Numbered from the stretch's first letter, positions 1 to 9,684 are shown. The stretch: DNA of 64,000 bases from Candidatus Nitrosocaldus schleperae (GCA_013538805.1 JABXGR010000002.1:1-64000); one strand, 5' to 3'. The notes: generated from the letters alone by a model not told the origin. Translations and numbers: made by a program.

Positions 1-2
1 TA

Positions 3-659
3 TTTGTATTCCAAGCACAGGAGCAACAGCAACAGCCAATAACGCAGCAGCCTGTACAGGATGGTCTTGGCAATGGTATAAGCACAGATACTAGTACTAG
101 CATTAGCAGTACTAGCATAAGAAGGTTAGAACTTAGGTTATCTGTACCAGCACCAGCAACGGTTGGCATCAATGAGCATGCAAGGGTGCTAGCAAAGGTA
201 ACCCTTGATGGTATACTCCTCAAGGGCGAGCAGTCCATGCTCCAAGCAAGGTTGATCATGCCAGATGGAAAGGTTAGGGAGCTTCAGTTCATTGCTGTTG
301 ATGATGGCATATTCACTGCTGAATTCACCAGCAGTACTCCTGGGGAGCATATTATAGTTGCAAGGTTTGCATACAATGAACTCTTAGCATATGATGCTGT
401 AAGCATAGTTGTGCAGGAGAGCCCAGTATTAACGCTAAGCAATGAACTTGCTAGGCTGAGTTCAGGTATAGATAACCTTAATGCAAGGCTTGATTCCTTC
501 ATAAAGGATGATGCAAGCAAGGATGAGAGGTTTGAGGATTCTATAGCAAGGCTTAGAGATGCCAATGGGCAGATGCTTGCTCTCTTGCTCCCTATAGTTG
601 GGATGATAACGATAGTTGTTGCACTACAAGCAACGATACTTGCAAGAAAGAGCAAGTAA
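3..659 (+). CDS. Secreted Ig-like protein with C-terminal membrane anchor (5'-truncated by window edge)
   Basis: The reading frame is open from the first bases of the window, so the true start lies upstream; an internal GTG at 186 is probably not the start. The first visible residues (FVFQAQEQQQQ) look like the end of a signal peptide followed by a Gln/Ser/Thr-rich linker. A beta-rich Ig/macroglobulin-like segment follows, then a short charged coiled-coil stretch and a C-terminal hydrophobic helix ending in RKSK. This is the layout of an archaeal surface protein anchored at its C-terminus. The protein 9716-11029 has a similar Ig-like plus tail-anchor layout. Function is unknown; the nearby giant subtilase is also extracytoplasmic. 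Confidence 0.7.
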   Translation, partial: FVFQAQEQQQQPITQQPVQDGLGNGISTDTSTSISSTSIRRLELRLSVPAPATVGINEHARVLAKVTLDGILLKGEQSMLQARLIMPDGKVRELQFIAVDDGIFTAEFTSSTPGEHIIVARFAYNELLAYDAVSIVVQESPVLTLSNELARLSSGIDNLNARLDSFIKDDASKDERFEDSIARLRDANGQMLALLLPIVGMITIVVALQATILARKSK

Positions 660-726
660 GTAGATGATGGACGAGGCGTATAGAGGATATGCTCTTAATT
701 CATACCTTATCCCATTGTTAAATCAA

Positions 727-1617
727 TCAATCAGTAACCATATTCCCATATATACACTCTATCCCTAACTCTCTTGCCTTATCTACTGCCTCCTTATCTA
801 TATGTACTGCTACTGCTATCAACCTTTTAACTCCTGCTCTATACTCTACCTCTATAACCTGCCTTATGCTGTTCACCTTCTCATAGAATACTACCATATC
901 CTCCTCTTCCATATAGCTCTTAACCTCTAGTATATCTACATGGCTGTTGCTAACAACCACATCGAACTCATATACCTTCCCTTTAAGACCATACAGCCCT
1001 TCCTTATCAATATACTTGAACCTTCTAGCCTTATCCTTGTCTATACCCAATTGCATCAACTGATCCCTGTATATGTTAAGGATTAACTTCTCAAGATCCT
1101 TGCCCATCCTTCTCCCTAGGGAGCCCTGACCAACCCATAACTCTTGCAATAGTTTGTCATGCTTCTTGAACCCTTCCTGCATATCCTGCCTCATCTTAGC
1201 AAACTCCTCATCATGCCTCCTAAACCCTTCAAGCATATCCTGCCTAAGCTTCTCTATACTCTCCCAATGCCTCTTTAGTTCCTCATCATGCCTCCTAAAC
1301 CCTTCAAGCATATCCTGCCTAAGCTTCTCTATACTCTCCCATACCCTAGCGAATTCCGCATCATGCCTCCTAAACCCTTCAAGCATATCCTGCCTAAGCT
1401 TATTCATCTCCTCTCTAAGATCCCTTATCTCCTTCTCAATCCTTACAAACCTTCTATTAGAATTTGCTTGGTTCTTTGCCATCCTCTCCTCAACTCTAGC
1501 AAACCTATCCAGCAACTCTTTGTAGCCTATTGCACCTGCTACTGCATGCCTAAACTCCTTATCCTCAAGCAGTAGATCTAGCAAGGTCTTCTTCAACTCT
1601 TCCTTATTGCTCTGCAT
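727..1617 (-). CDS. Coiled-coil protein with C-terminal PD-(D/E)XK nuclease-like domain (DUF3782-like)
   Basis: 296 residues. The N-terminal half is an acidic/basic coiled coil containing a 25-residue unit (core EKLRQDMLEGFRRHD) repeated about three times, encoded by near-identical 75-bp DNA repeats. The C-terminal ~110 residues contain FDVVV...VDILEVKSY, the D...ExK pattern of the PD-(D/E)XK nuclease superfamily. Proteins with this layout are common in archaea and cyanobacteria and are usually labelled DUF3782 or coiled-coil hypothetical; their biological role is unsettled. No partner gene or toxin is adjacent. The ATG at 1617 is supported by the start of the helical domain (MQSNKEELKKTLLDLLLED). 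The nuclease call rests on the motif only. Confidence 0.7.
   Translation of the reverse strand: MQSNKEELKKTLLDLLLEDKEFRHAVAGAIGYKELLDRFARVEERMAKNQANSNRRFVRIEKEIRDLREEMNKLRQDMLEGFRRHDAEFARVWESIEKLRQDMLEGFRRHDEELKRHWESIEKLRQDMLEGFRRHDEEFAKMRQDMQEGFKKHDKLLQELWVGQGSLGRRMGKDLEKLILNIYRDQLMQLGIDKDKARRFKYIDKEGLYGLKGKVYEFDVVVSNSHVDILEVKSYMEEEDMVVFYEKVNSIRQVIEVEYRAGVKRLIAVAVHIDKEAVDKARELGIECIYGNMVTD
1206..1401 (-). repeat. 75-bp direct repeats coding for the coiled coil
   Basis: Two full units (1206-1280 and 1281-1355) and a partial third (1356-1401) are nearly identical at the DNA level. Each encodes 25 residues with the core LRQDMLEGFRRHD. The low divergence suggests recent expansion or ongoing homogenisation by slippage or recombination. 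Confidence 0.85.
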
Positions 1618-1676
1618 AATGTAAGTATACTTAAGAGGTATATAAGGGTAGTATGCAATGCATCAATAGATAGGAT

Positions 1677-1738
1677 CAAGGATACCTTGCTTTATTAACA
1701 TTTATAGCAAGGATACCTTGCTTTATTAACATTTATAG
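1677..1738. repeat. Perfect 31-bp tandem duplication containing an inverted repeat and a TATA-like box
   Basis: Positions 1677-1707 and 1708-1738 are identical and directly adjacent. Each copy starts with the inverted repeat CAAGG-ATA-CCTTG and ends with a TATA-like ATTTATAG. The second TATA-like element (about 1731-1737) lies roughly 33-38 bp before the ATG of the subtilase gene at 1770, so the block probably holds its promoter plus one or two operator half-sites. Confidence 0.8.
1731..1738 (+). promoter_or_regulatory. Putative TATA box of the subtilase gene
   Basis: ATTTATAG in the second copy of the 31-bp repeat, just over 30 bp upstream of the ATG at 1770. An identical element lies one repeat upstream (about 1700-1707), so two alternative start sites are possible. 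Confidence 0.5.
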
Positions 1739-1769
1739 GTTTCTTATCTCTATCTAAATTAGGAGCATA

Positions 1770-4700
1770 ATGTATACTAATAATAGGAGGCTGCTGCTAG
1801 CATCATCCTTATCATTGCTGCTAATCATCTCCATAATCCCTAGGGATTCATATTCATCTACATATGCATATCAGCATAAGTACCTTGATGATCTTCCCAT
1901 GCTTATGGATGCAGAGAGGAGCATATACAGCAGGTATCCTGATCCCTACTCTAGCATTCAACCTATGCTATCAGACTTAAGGAGCCAATCCATGCTCATA
2001 TCTCTAGATGGGTTAAGGTTTGAGCCAGCAGGTGTATCAAGGGTTATAATCATGGGCAATGGAGACCTAGACCAATCCATTGCAGGCAGGGTATTAAACT
2101 ACATGAAGGTAGGGGATGGTTCTTACATTGCATCTTTAACAGTAAGGGATGATGCAATACCATTCCTTCAGGCTAAGGGGTTGAGGGTTATGAAGGACTT
2201 CATGGTAACGTTGGATGGTTATAATAATGGTAGTAGCAGCAGTAGTAGTAGCGGTAATGATAGCAATAGTAGCAGTAGTAGTACTACAGCAAACAACATC
2301 GATGCCTCAAGGTTTTCCCTCATCTACAATCTAGATAAGATACATTCTAAAGGCATATCTGGCAAAGATGTTAGGGTAGCTATAGTTGATTCTGGTGTTG
2401 ATTTCAGCAGTAAGGATATGAGCAATACAATAGCAAGGGATGAGCATAACATGCCTATCATGCTTGATGCTGATGGACAAGGTATAGTGCTAACAAGTGC
2501 AAGGTTCATAGCAAAGATAGTTGATGGGATGATAGTAAATGCACCATTGCCAGATGAGTTCAAGGATGATCAATCTGTATCAAATGTTTACGTTGATGAT
2601 ACAGGTGTATACCTTAACATAAAGAACAGGGAGAAGGGGATGAAGTTTGAAGTTTACAACCCAATCTATCCTTACATCTCCCCCATCAAGTTCACAGCAA
2701 CATCAAGCATGGACTGGAAGATAGGCAATAGTGCTACAGACTTCATCCAGTCTAAGAGCGGGATATACAGGATGGGCTTCTTCCTTCAGTTGAACTTCCA
2801 TCTAGGGAGGGCATCCCTAATAATAGTGCCTATACTCCTTGTAGATAGCAAGGAGGCAGGTGTATACGATACAGTTTATGCTGATATGTCAGATGCTTGG
2901 GCTGACTTTGCCCTATTTGAGTTGAGGAAGAAGCCTGAGGAGGTAAAGTTCGACTTTGACTTTACAGATGAGAGAGCGATAAGGATAGGGGAAGGGAATG
3001 AGATGTTAGTGTATGATGCTGATAACGATGGTAATGCAGATCTATCAGCAGGGATGCTTGGTGCATATGTTCTTGATGTATGGGGTGTGATTGGGGATGA
3101 GAAGGGCAATGGTGATGGGAAAGAGAGCAAGGATGGTAGTAGTAGTGAGGAGGAGAAGGGTGGAGGCAAGGGCTCACATATAGATGATTATCTTGGCGCA
3201 GTTAATGGTAGGCTATTGGAGCCTATAGATAAGGATGGTAGATATCTTACAGTTATGTTCGATTTCTTTGGGCATGGCACACAATCTGCAGGTACCATAG
3301 TAGCAAAGGGTATGGTAGATTATCCTGTGTATGAGTCCCAGCAGCATAAGATCAAGGGTATTGCACCAGATGCAAAGATAGTGCCAGTGAAGGCACTCTG
3401 GTTCGGGGATATAGCATATGCATGGCTCTGGGCATCTGGCTTTGATCAGGTTAGGGAAGAGGCTAAGAGAGATGATGCTAATGTTACTGCTAATGTTACT
3501 GCTAATAATGCTCCTCTTCCATCATCAAGCGATGGAACTGCTACTCCTACCAATAGTACAAGCCATAGCACTGATTCTACTTCCAGCAATGTTAGCAATA
3601 CAGTATGGAAATGGATATACACTGGCAAGCATAGGGCAGATGTTATAAACAATAGTTGGGGCATACCATCTATGCCTATTCTAGATCATGGTGCTGGTTA
3701 TGATGCGATAAGCATGCTTGCTACAGTGCTAAGCATCCCTGGCTCCCTAGACCCTGCATATCCTGGAGTGTTGATGGTCAACAGTGCTGGTAACTCTGGT
3801 CATGCATATGGTACAGTATCTGCACCAGCAACATCACCTTTAGCACTTACAGTTGGTGCAACTACAAACAACATTATAGTTGGGTTAGAGTTCACAAAGA
3901 AGCAGCCAAGGTTTGGGAACAGCATAGAGTACTATGATGATATTGCAGACTTTTCAAGCAAGGGACCAAGTATAATAGGCGATGCAAAGCCAGAGTTGGT
4001 TGCTACAGGAGCGTATGGGTTTACACCACTGCCTGTAAACTCAAAGCATGCAATGGCAACAAACCAAACAGATGCATTTGGTGTCTTTGGAGGAACGAGC
4101 ATGGCAGCACCAATAGTAGCAGGTTCTGCAGCACTGCTCATACAAGTGCTCAAGGAGAAAGGCATAGGCTATGATCCATCGTTGGTCAAGTCTATACTAA
4201 TCTCTACTGCTACTGATCTAAAGCATGATCCATTCACCCAAGGCTCAGGAAGGGTTGATCCTCTAAAGGCTATAGAGTATGTTGAAGGGAAGCAAGGTTC
4301 GTTCATAGCATATACAGATGATACTTACAGGAACTACCTTGATGTATTGAGCAATGCTGTTAAGAGGCAGAACCTGATGCTTGAAGAGGGGAGCAAGGAT
4401 AAAGGTGATGTTGGTGGTGGTGAGGAGAAGTATGGTTTCAGATTAACCATGCCTGATGGTGTTGATATCATAGCAAGCAAGTGGTATGCAGGTTATGTTG
4501 CAAAGGGCAGTAGCAAGCATGCAGAGTTCACCATAGTTAACAATAGTGATGAGAGGCTTAGGGTAACTGTAGAGCCAACTATGCTTAGGCTCATATCCAT
4601 AAGTAGTATGGATGGTAGAACATCTCCAAGGGAGAAGGATCCATCATTTGATAGCGAGGATTATGGCTATATACCAAACTATATCAAGGTTGGCAAGAAT

Positions 4701-7205
4701 GGAAGTATTGCTATAGTTGGAGGTAGCAATGGCTCCAACAGTTATAGTAGTGATAGTAATGGTGAGGGTAGCAGTAATAATAGTAGTAGTGATGGGAAGA
4801 GTGATGTAGGTAAGGTGATAAAGGTAGGCTCATTTGATCTTGATGTGGAGAAGGTCAAAGATGCAGATCTCATGATAGCAAAGATCTACTACCCATTCGA
4901 TAAGTTCATGAATCTTGATGATCCTCTCTATGCAAACGAACTAAGAATAGCATCACTCTATGCATACGATTGGAGGGATGAGGATAAGAACTCAAGTCTA
5001 ACGTACAAGGAGACAGCAATGATCAATAGGGCTGGGGCATGGGGCACTATACAGCATCTAACAATAAGGGAGCCATTCAAACGTGTAAATGGCGACCTCT
5101 TGCTTGGAGTATATCCAGTTCCAAGCATCATCTCTTACTGGTTTGGTAACACACAGAAGGATACTGAGCCATTAGATTACAAGTTGGTCATAGCATTCTA
5201 CAAGAAGGATGCATGGAATATGGTTGATATAGATGGGGGCATAGTGATGAGGGATGATAAGGATGGTAGGGCTAAGAACGTTCTATTAATTGGTCCGAAG
5301 AGCAAGGCAACATTCCAAGCAACAGTAAATGTGCCAAAGGATGCAAGGGAAGGAGTTTATCAAGGCTTCATAACAGTAAGTAGTGACGTACAGATTGCAA
5401 ATATACCAGTATCATTTGTAGTACCAGTAGAGATAGGTAGCAAGGATAAGGATATCCCAGTTGTTATGGGGAGCAGGGTAGATGGAGAGATGGAAGATGT
5501 TGGCTCCAGCATTGGCTCTAGCGTTAGTGGAGGTGGAGGTGGAGATAGATATAACAGTGATGCTATTAGTAGTAATAATATTAGTAATGGTAAGGACAGT
5601 GCTAGTACTAGTAGTAGCAGTGATGGGCAGGGTAGTGCTAATATACTTGATCTCACAGAGTTGTATAGAAGTAAAGGTATAACACTACTCTACGATAACT
5701 CTGTTATTGCAGGAGCCTTTGATATGCTTGGTAGATACAACTCTGGTGAGTGGAAGTACTACCATCTCAACATAACAGATCCAAGCATAAATGTATTGAG
5801 CATGAACCTTAAATGGAAGAGCAGGTGGAGCAGCGTTGATGTGTTTGTTGTAAGCCCAGATGGTAGGATAATAGCAACCAATGTGCCTGGAGGTGTATTC
5901 AAGACATTCATAAACTGGCCAAGCAATGACTGGCTTGGAAGGACAAGGGCAAGCGATGGAGGAGGTTTCTATCCATCACAGAACAATGGCGAGAACTCTA
6001 GCGTACTCTACATCCCTATAGACTCACCTGGTATATACTCGATAATGCTGCATACAACACTATTCTCTGCTGGGTATGATGTTTATGAGCCATTGCAGAT
6101 AGAGATAAAGCCAGCAACAATAATGCCAGATACAGAGCCACCAAGCATCAAGGTTGATCTGCCAGAGTATGCTAGAGGTATGATAGAGGTAAGGATAGAG
6201 GTTGTAGATGATAACATAGAGGAAGTAGTATACAGAATAGATGACCTGCCTCCATTATCATTAGTTAGCAGTAAGGCTAGTAGTGTGGATGGGGCTAATG
6301 TTGTGATGGTGGATGAGAGAGGAAGGGGAGGAGGAAGTGCAAGAAGCAATGATAGCAACTATAGCATGATGATGGTGATGCCAAGCAAGAATGAAGGGAT
6401 AATGTCAAGTACAATAAGCATAGATACAAGTAAACTAGCAGATGGGCCACATACAATAAGCATAATAACAAGGGATAAGGTAGGGCATAGATCATTCACA
6501 AATGTGAAGTTCATTGTAGATAATACTCCCCCAAGTATAGTAGTAGATGGGCTTAGCAATAGGAGAGATGGTACAGCAAGCATAGCAACTATTACAGGTA
6601 CGCTTACATTTAGTTTAGATGTTAGAGATGCTAACCTAAAGTCATTCAGTGTAATCCTCCCAGATGGAAGAATGGTGGATGATGAGCATGAGATAAGCAT
6701 AGATACCACAGTGCTGAACGATGGTATGCATGAGGTTAGGATAGTTGCAGAGGATATGAGCGGTAATGTATCTGAAGAGGTAAGGAGGTTCAGGGTAGAT
6801 AACACACCTCCAGCAGTATCCATACTCGAGGAGGATGGCAGGACTGTATCAGGTATATTTGAATTGAGGTACTCCGTTGTAGAGGATAACCTAAAGCAAC
6901 TACTCATTAGTATAGATGGCAATGTAAGGCAGGTTGAGAATACAGGTTCATTCACAATAAATACCATGGACCTAATAGATGGTAGGCATAGGGTAGAGGT
7001 TATTGCAGAGGATGATGCAGGGCATAAGAGTAGTGCAAGTATTGAATTCATAGCAGTCAACTACGAACCAATAATAAAGGCTAGGGTGGAGGATGCTAGG
7101 ATAACTGCACAGAATACAGGTTTAGCAATAGGACTTGCAATAGGAGCAGGGGTAGCAGTAGTAGCAACGATGGTAGTGATGAGGTATAGGAGTAGGCAAG
7201 GGTAG
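1770..7205 (+). CDS. Giant cell-surface subtilisin-like serine protease
   Basis: 1811 residues with a signal peptide (about 1-35). The S8 catalytic triad is D207 (VAIVDSGVDF), H502 (FGHGTQSAG) and S777 (GGTSMAAP), with oxyanion Asn N675 (NSAGNSG). The D-H and H-S spacings (295 and 275 residues) are far larger than in ordinary subtilases and hold beta-rich and Ser/Asn/Gly low-complexity insertions. Downstream are beta-sandwich regions and three Ig-like repeats marked by EPP/DNTPP at about 1454, 1584 and 1678. A hydrophobic C-terminal helix (about 1785-1806) before RYRSRQG anchors the protein. It likely acts outside the cell in protein degradation or processing of surface-layer proteins. All triad residues are present, so it should be active. 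The gene stands alone behind a duplicated promoter block. Confidence 0.9.
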   Translation: MYTNNRRLLLASSLSLLLIISIIPRDSYSSTYAYQHKYLDDLPMLMDAERSIYSRYPDPYSSIQPMLSDLRSQSMLISLDGLRFEPAGVSRVIIMGNGDLDQSIAGRVLNYMKVGDGSYIASLTVRDDAIPFLQAKGLRVMKDFMVTLDGYNNGSSSSSSSGNDSNSSSSSTTANNIDASRFSLIYNLDKIHSKGISGKDVRVAIVDSGVDFSSKDMSNTIARDEHNMPIMLDADGQGIVLTSARFIAKIVDGMIVNAPLPDEFKDDQSVSNVYVDDTGVYLNIKNREKGMKFEVYNPIYPYISPIKFTATSSMDWKIGNSATDFIQSKSGIYRMGFFLQLNFHLGRASLIIVPILLVDSKEAGVYDTVYADMSDAWADFALFELRKKPEEVKFDFDFTDERAIRIGEGNEMLVYDADNDGNADLSAGMLGAYVLDVWGVIGDEKGNGDGKESKDGSSSEEEKGGGKGSHIDDYLGAVNGRLLEPIDKDGRYLTVMFDFFGHGTQSAGTIVAKGMVDYPVYESQQHKIKGIAPDAKIVPVKALWFGDIAYAWLWASGFDQVREEAKRDDANVTANVTANNAPLPSSSDGTATPTNSTSHSTDSTSSNVSNTVWKWIYTGKHRADVINNSWGIPSMPILDHGAGYDAISMLATVLSIPGSLDPAYPGVLMVNSAGNSGHAYGTVSAPATSPLALTVGATTNNIIVGLEFTKKQPRFGNSIEYYDDIADFSSKGPSIIGDAKPELVATGAYGFTPLPVNSKHAMATNQTDAFGVFGGTSMAAPIVAGSAALLIQVLKEKGIGYDPSLVKSILISTATDLKHDPFTQGSGRVDPLKAIEYVEGKQGSFIAYTDDTYRNYLDVLSNAVKRQNLMLEEGSKDKGDVGGGEEKYGFRLTMPDGVDIIASKWYAGYVAKGSSKHAEFTIVNNSDERLRVTVEPTMLRLISISSMDGRTSPREKDPSFDSEDYGYIPNYIKVGKNGSIAIVGGSNGSNSYSSDSNGEGSSNNSSSDGKSDVGKVIKVGSFDLDVEKVKDADLMIAKIYYPFDKFMNLDDPLYANELRIASLYAYDWRDEDKNSSLTYKETAMINRAGAWGTIQHLTIREPFKRVNGDLLLGVYPVPSIISYWFGNTQKDTEPLDYKLVIAFYKKDAWNMVDIDGGIVMRDDKDGRAKNVLLIGPKSKATFQATVNVPKDAREGVYQGFITVSSDVQIANIPVSFVVPVEIGSKDKDIPVVMGSRVDGEMEDVGSSIGSSVSGGGGGDRYNSDAISSNNISNGKDSASTSSSSDGQGSANILDLTELYRSKGITLLYDNSVIAGAFDMLGRYNSGEWKYYHLNITDPSINVLSMNLKWKSRWSSVDVFVVSPDGRIIATNVPGGVFKTFINWPSNDWLGRTRASDGGGFYPSQNNGENSSVLYIPIDSPGIYSIMLHTTLFSAGYDVYEPLQIEIKPATIMPDTEPPSIKVDLPEYARGMIEVRIEVVDDNIEEVVYRIDDLPPLSLVSSKASSVDGANVVMVDERGRGGGSARSNDSNYSMMMVMPSKNEGIMSSTISIDTSKLADGPHTISIITRDKVGHRSFTNVKFIVDNTPPSIVVDGLSNRRDGTASIATITGTLTFSLDVRDANLKSFSVILPDGRMVDDEHEISIDTTVLNDGMHEVRIVAEDMSGNVSEEVRRFRVDNTPPAVSILEEDGRTVSGIFELRYSVVEDNLKQLLISIDGNVRQVENTGSFTINTMDLIDGRHRVEVIAEDDAGHKSSASIEFIAVNYEPIIKARVEDARITAQNTGLAIGLAIGAGVAVVATMVVMRYRSRQG

Positions 7206-7258
7206 TATAAGCCATTGCATGATAGAGGCTAAATCTATCTGTCTCTTGCCATCAATAA

Positions 7259-7268
7259 ATTTAAAATA
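7259..7268 (+). promoter_or_regulatory. Putative TATA box of the Rieske-cytochrome b operon
   Basis: ATTTAAAATA about 20-29 bp before the ATG at 7288, as expected for a nearly leaderless archaeal transcript. Confidence 0.5.
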
Positions 7269-7287
7269 AGGCGAAGTTAAATACTCA

Positions 7288-7911
7288 ATGATGGGTGGGA
7301 GGGAGGATAAGGGAGAGGATAGGATATCCCGTAGGGAGTTCCTTAAGTTGATGGCTGCTGCTGGAACAGTATTATCATTCACACCATTCATAGACTGGGG
7401 TAAGTTCATGCCTCGTGCTGCATCTGGCAGGATAGAGAAGGTTGCTGTTGAACTACCAGATGGTACACAGGCTAATGTTAAGACCTTTCCTACAAACCAT
7501 GCAGAGACTGTAATATACCCAAAGACTGGTGATAGAGTGCTGGATCAGGAGCCATTCAGGGTATGGAAGGTAGTAAGATTACCAGAGGAGATGGGTGGAG
7601 CAAGGAATGATGTATCTGCATTCAGATGCTATAGTGATGTATGCCTTCATCTCTGGTGTCTATGGAACTACTTCCCACAAGAGAATAAGAAGAGGGGAGA
7701 ATGCCCATGTCATGGTAGCATATATGATATGCGTACTGGTGTAGCGATAGCAGGGCCAGCGTTCTACCAGTCTCCTCCAGCAAACCTTCTACCTAAGCTG
7801 GATTTGGAGGTTGACTCCCAAGGCTATCTATGGATACTTCCTCCAACATTCTCTTTGGAGAAGAATGGTATAATAGGCTTTGGTAGGTTTGAGAAAGGGG
7901 TGAATGTATGA
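7288..7911 (+). CDS. Rieske iron-sulfur protein with Tat-type membrane anchor
   Basis: 207 residues. A twin-arginine motif (SRREFLKL, residues 14-21) precedes a hydrophobic stretch, so the folded protein is probably exported by Tat and kept as a membrane anchor. The 2Fe-2S ligands are C119/H121 (CLH) and C139/H142 (CPCH); C124 and C141 are placed to form the classic Rieske disulfide. It should transfer electrons from quinol, via the cytochrome b encoded next, to a soluble or anchored acceptor, probably the cupredoxin at 11383. Its TGA overlaps the cytochrome b ATG (ATGA), so the two are translationally coupled and likely form a cytochrome bc-type complex III. Confidence 0.93.
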   Translation: MMGGREDKGEDRISRREFLKLMAAAGTVLSFTPFIDWGKFMPRAASGRIEKVAVELPDGTQANVKTFPTNHAETVIYPKTGDRVLDQEPFRVWKVVRLPEEMGGARNDVSAFRCYSDVCLHLWCLWNYFPQENKKRGECPCHGSIYDMRTGVAIAGPAFYQSPPANLLPKLDLEVDSQGYLWILPPTFSLEKNGIIGFGRFEKGVNV

Positions 7912-9530
7912 TGAGTATACAGAGGGGGGAGAATGGGCTTGTAAGGTTCTTCAAGTGGCTCTGGCAAGGGCTTGAGCGTACCATCTTCGTTGGGATAAAG
8001 TTCACCTATCCATCAAGGTTTGTAAGCCCCATGGGCTTTCTAGGCATGTTAACATTCATCACATTCATCATACTTGGCATAACTGGAGCATTGCTCATGT
8101 TCTACTATGAGCCCATATTGGATAGGGCATGGGATAGCGTAAAGACAATAAATAATACAATCCCCTATGGATTCCATATAAGGAATATACACTACCATGC
8201 ATCTAACACAATGGTATTCCTTGCTTTAGCACATATGTACTATCAATACTTCTCTGGAAGGTACAAGATAAGGAATGAGGTGCTATGGGTTACAGGTGTG
8301 ATACTTGGAACTGTAACCATACTCGAGGCATTCACTGGCTACGATATAATATACAATGAGAGGGCAGAACTTGCAATAAGTATTGCATCATCCCTAACCA
8401 ACTCTATACCAGTTATAGGACCACAGTTAAGGGAGATGGTATTTGGTGCTGGCTTTGCTGATTTCGTGCTTAGGTTCTATGCCCTTCATGTCTTCATCCT
8501 CCCAATAGTTATGCTAGGGCTCATGGCTGTTCACTTCCCCCGCTTCCTTGTATTCGATGTACCAATGGTTATGGCTGTAGCAGGGATGATATTCATAGTT
8601 GCAGGTGTATTCCCTGTAGAGTTGGGTAACAAGTTCGATCCTACAGTACCTCCAGATATAACCGTGCCTGAATGGTATCTGACTGGTATATATGCATTCC
8701 TTAGGACACAGTATGACAAGTTTGTAACTGGTGTGCTCTGGCCAGGGCTCTTCATAGCAGCATTAGCGATGATACCCTTCATAGATAGGTACAAGAAGCT
8801 TTCATGGAAGGATAGGCCATTGATAACTGCCATAGGCATAACTAGCCTAGCACAGATAATAGTTACTACCTATTGGGGCTTCTACATCGATCCTGACTTC
8901 AACAAGCCATTACTGGATAGGATAGTTATAGACCCTATCCTATTCTACACTGTTATGCTACTTCTAGTACCCTTGTCATTTGGCTTCACATACATGATGA
9001 TCAAGTTGGCAAAGCACTTTGAGGAACTTAACAAGAAGGAAGCTGCAGCAAGGAAGGCTAAGGGCACCACTGGCCTGAACATATCTATAAAGTGGGGCTG
9101 GTGGCTCCTTGCAGTACTCCTAGCATTCCAGGTATATCTTAATATAGCAGCATACTATGCTGGCATAAATGGATTCAAGAATGTTCAGTTGTTCATAATT
9201 GGGTTGGTGCTTGTAACATTCGCTGGAATATTCCACCTCTACAGATACCTCAATGAGCAGGTTAAGAAGGCAAAGCCTATGGCAAAACCTGCTCCAAAGG
9301 AGCCTACACCAAGGCCAGTTATAGAGCATAAGGAGAAAGAGGCAGAGGTGAAGCCTGTAGTAGAGGCAAAGGTACGGGCAAGTACGGTAGATAACGTTAA
9401 GTCTCCAGTAACCTCCTCTCTCCCTCCATCTACACAACCATCTAGCATGGGTTCTAATCCCAATCCTAATCCTGCTAGCAGTATTGGTTCTAATGTAAAG
9501 GCTAGTGGGGATTTGAGCGATATAGTATAA
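7908..9530 (+). CDS. Cytochrome b/b6-type subunit of complex III
   Basis: 540 residues with multiple hydrophobic helices. Histidine pairs that could bind the two b hemes are seen around HYHASNTMVFLALAHMYY and LHVFILPIVMLGLMAVHF. PEWY in DITVPEWYLTG is the conserved quinol-oxidation (Qo) site motif. The last ~90 residues form a Pro/Lys/Ser-rich cytosolic tail of low complexity that is not part of the family core. With the preceding Rieske gene (4-bp overlap) it forms the quinol-oxidising module of ammonia-oxidiser-type respiration. No cytochrome c1 gene is adjacent; the cupredoxin at 11383 is the plausible acceptor. Start is ATG 7908 or 7911. Confidence 0.93.
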   Translation: MMSIQRGENGLVRFFKWLWQGLERTIFVGIKFTYPSRFVSPMGFLGMLTFITFIILGITGALLMFYYEPILDRAWDSVKTINNTIPYGFHIRNIHYHASNTMVFLALAHMYYQYFSGRYKIRNEVLWVTGVILGTVTILEAFTGYDIIYNERAELAISIASSLTNSIPVIGPQLREMVFGAGFADFVLRFYALHVFILPIVMLGLMAVHFPRFLVFDVPMVMAVAGMIFIVAGVFPVELGNKFDPTVPPDITVPEWYLTGIYAFLRTQYDKFVTGVLWPGLFIAALAMIPFIDRYKKLSWKDRPLITAIGITSLAQIIVTTYWGFYIDPDFNKPLLDRIVIDPILFYTVMLLLVPLSFGFTYMMIKLAKHFEELNKKEAAARKAKGTTGLNISIKWGWWLLAVLLAFQVYLNIAAYYAGINGFKNVQLFIIGLVLVTFAGIFHLYRYLNEQVKKAKPMAKPAPKEPTPRPVIEHKEKEAEVKPVVEAKVRASTVDNVKSPVTSSLPPSTQPSSMGSNPNPNPASSIGSNVKASGDLSDIV

Positions 9531-9684
9531 TGTAAAGATATCATCCAATTATCTAATTTAACCAATCTATTATTATTATCATCATCCATGCTCATAACAA
9601 CTACTCTTAATCCAAGAACCTACTGTACACAATATATTGATTATCTGTTGATATAGAATGTATTAGATAACTGATAAGGGAAAG

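Noticed and set aside
1206-1401. CRISPR-like repeat array
   Set aside because: The 75-bp repeats are contiguous, in frame, and code for a coiled coil; there are no spacers or cas genes.
1677-1738. CRISPR or insertion-sequence end
   Set aside because: Only two copies in direct contact, no spacer, no transposase and no target-site duplication elsewhere.
6359-7060. 233-codon minus-strand open frame opposite the subtilase C-terminus
   Set aside because: Its sequence is Ser/Leu-rich with no family resemblance, and the plus strand has clear Ig-like coding in this stretch; it is a shadow of biased codon use.
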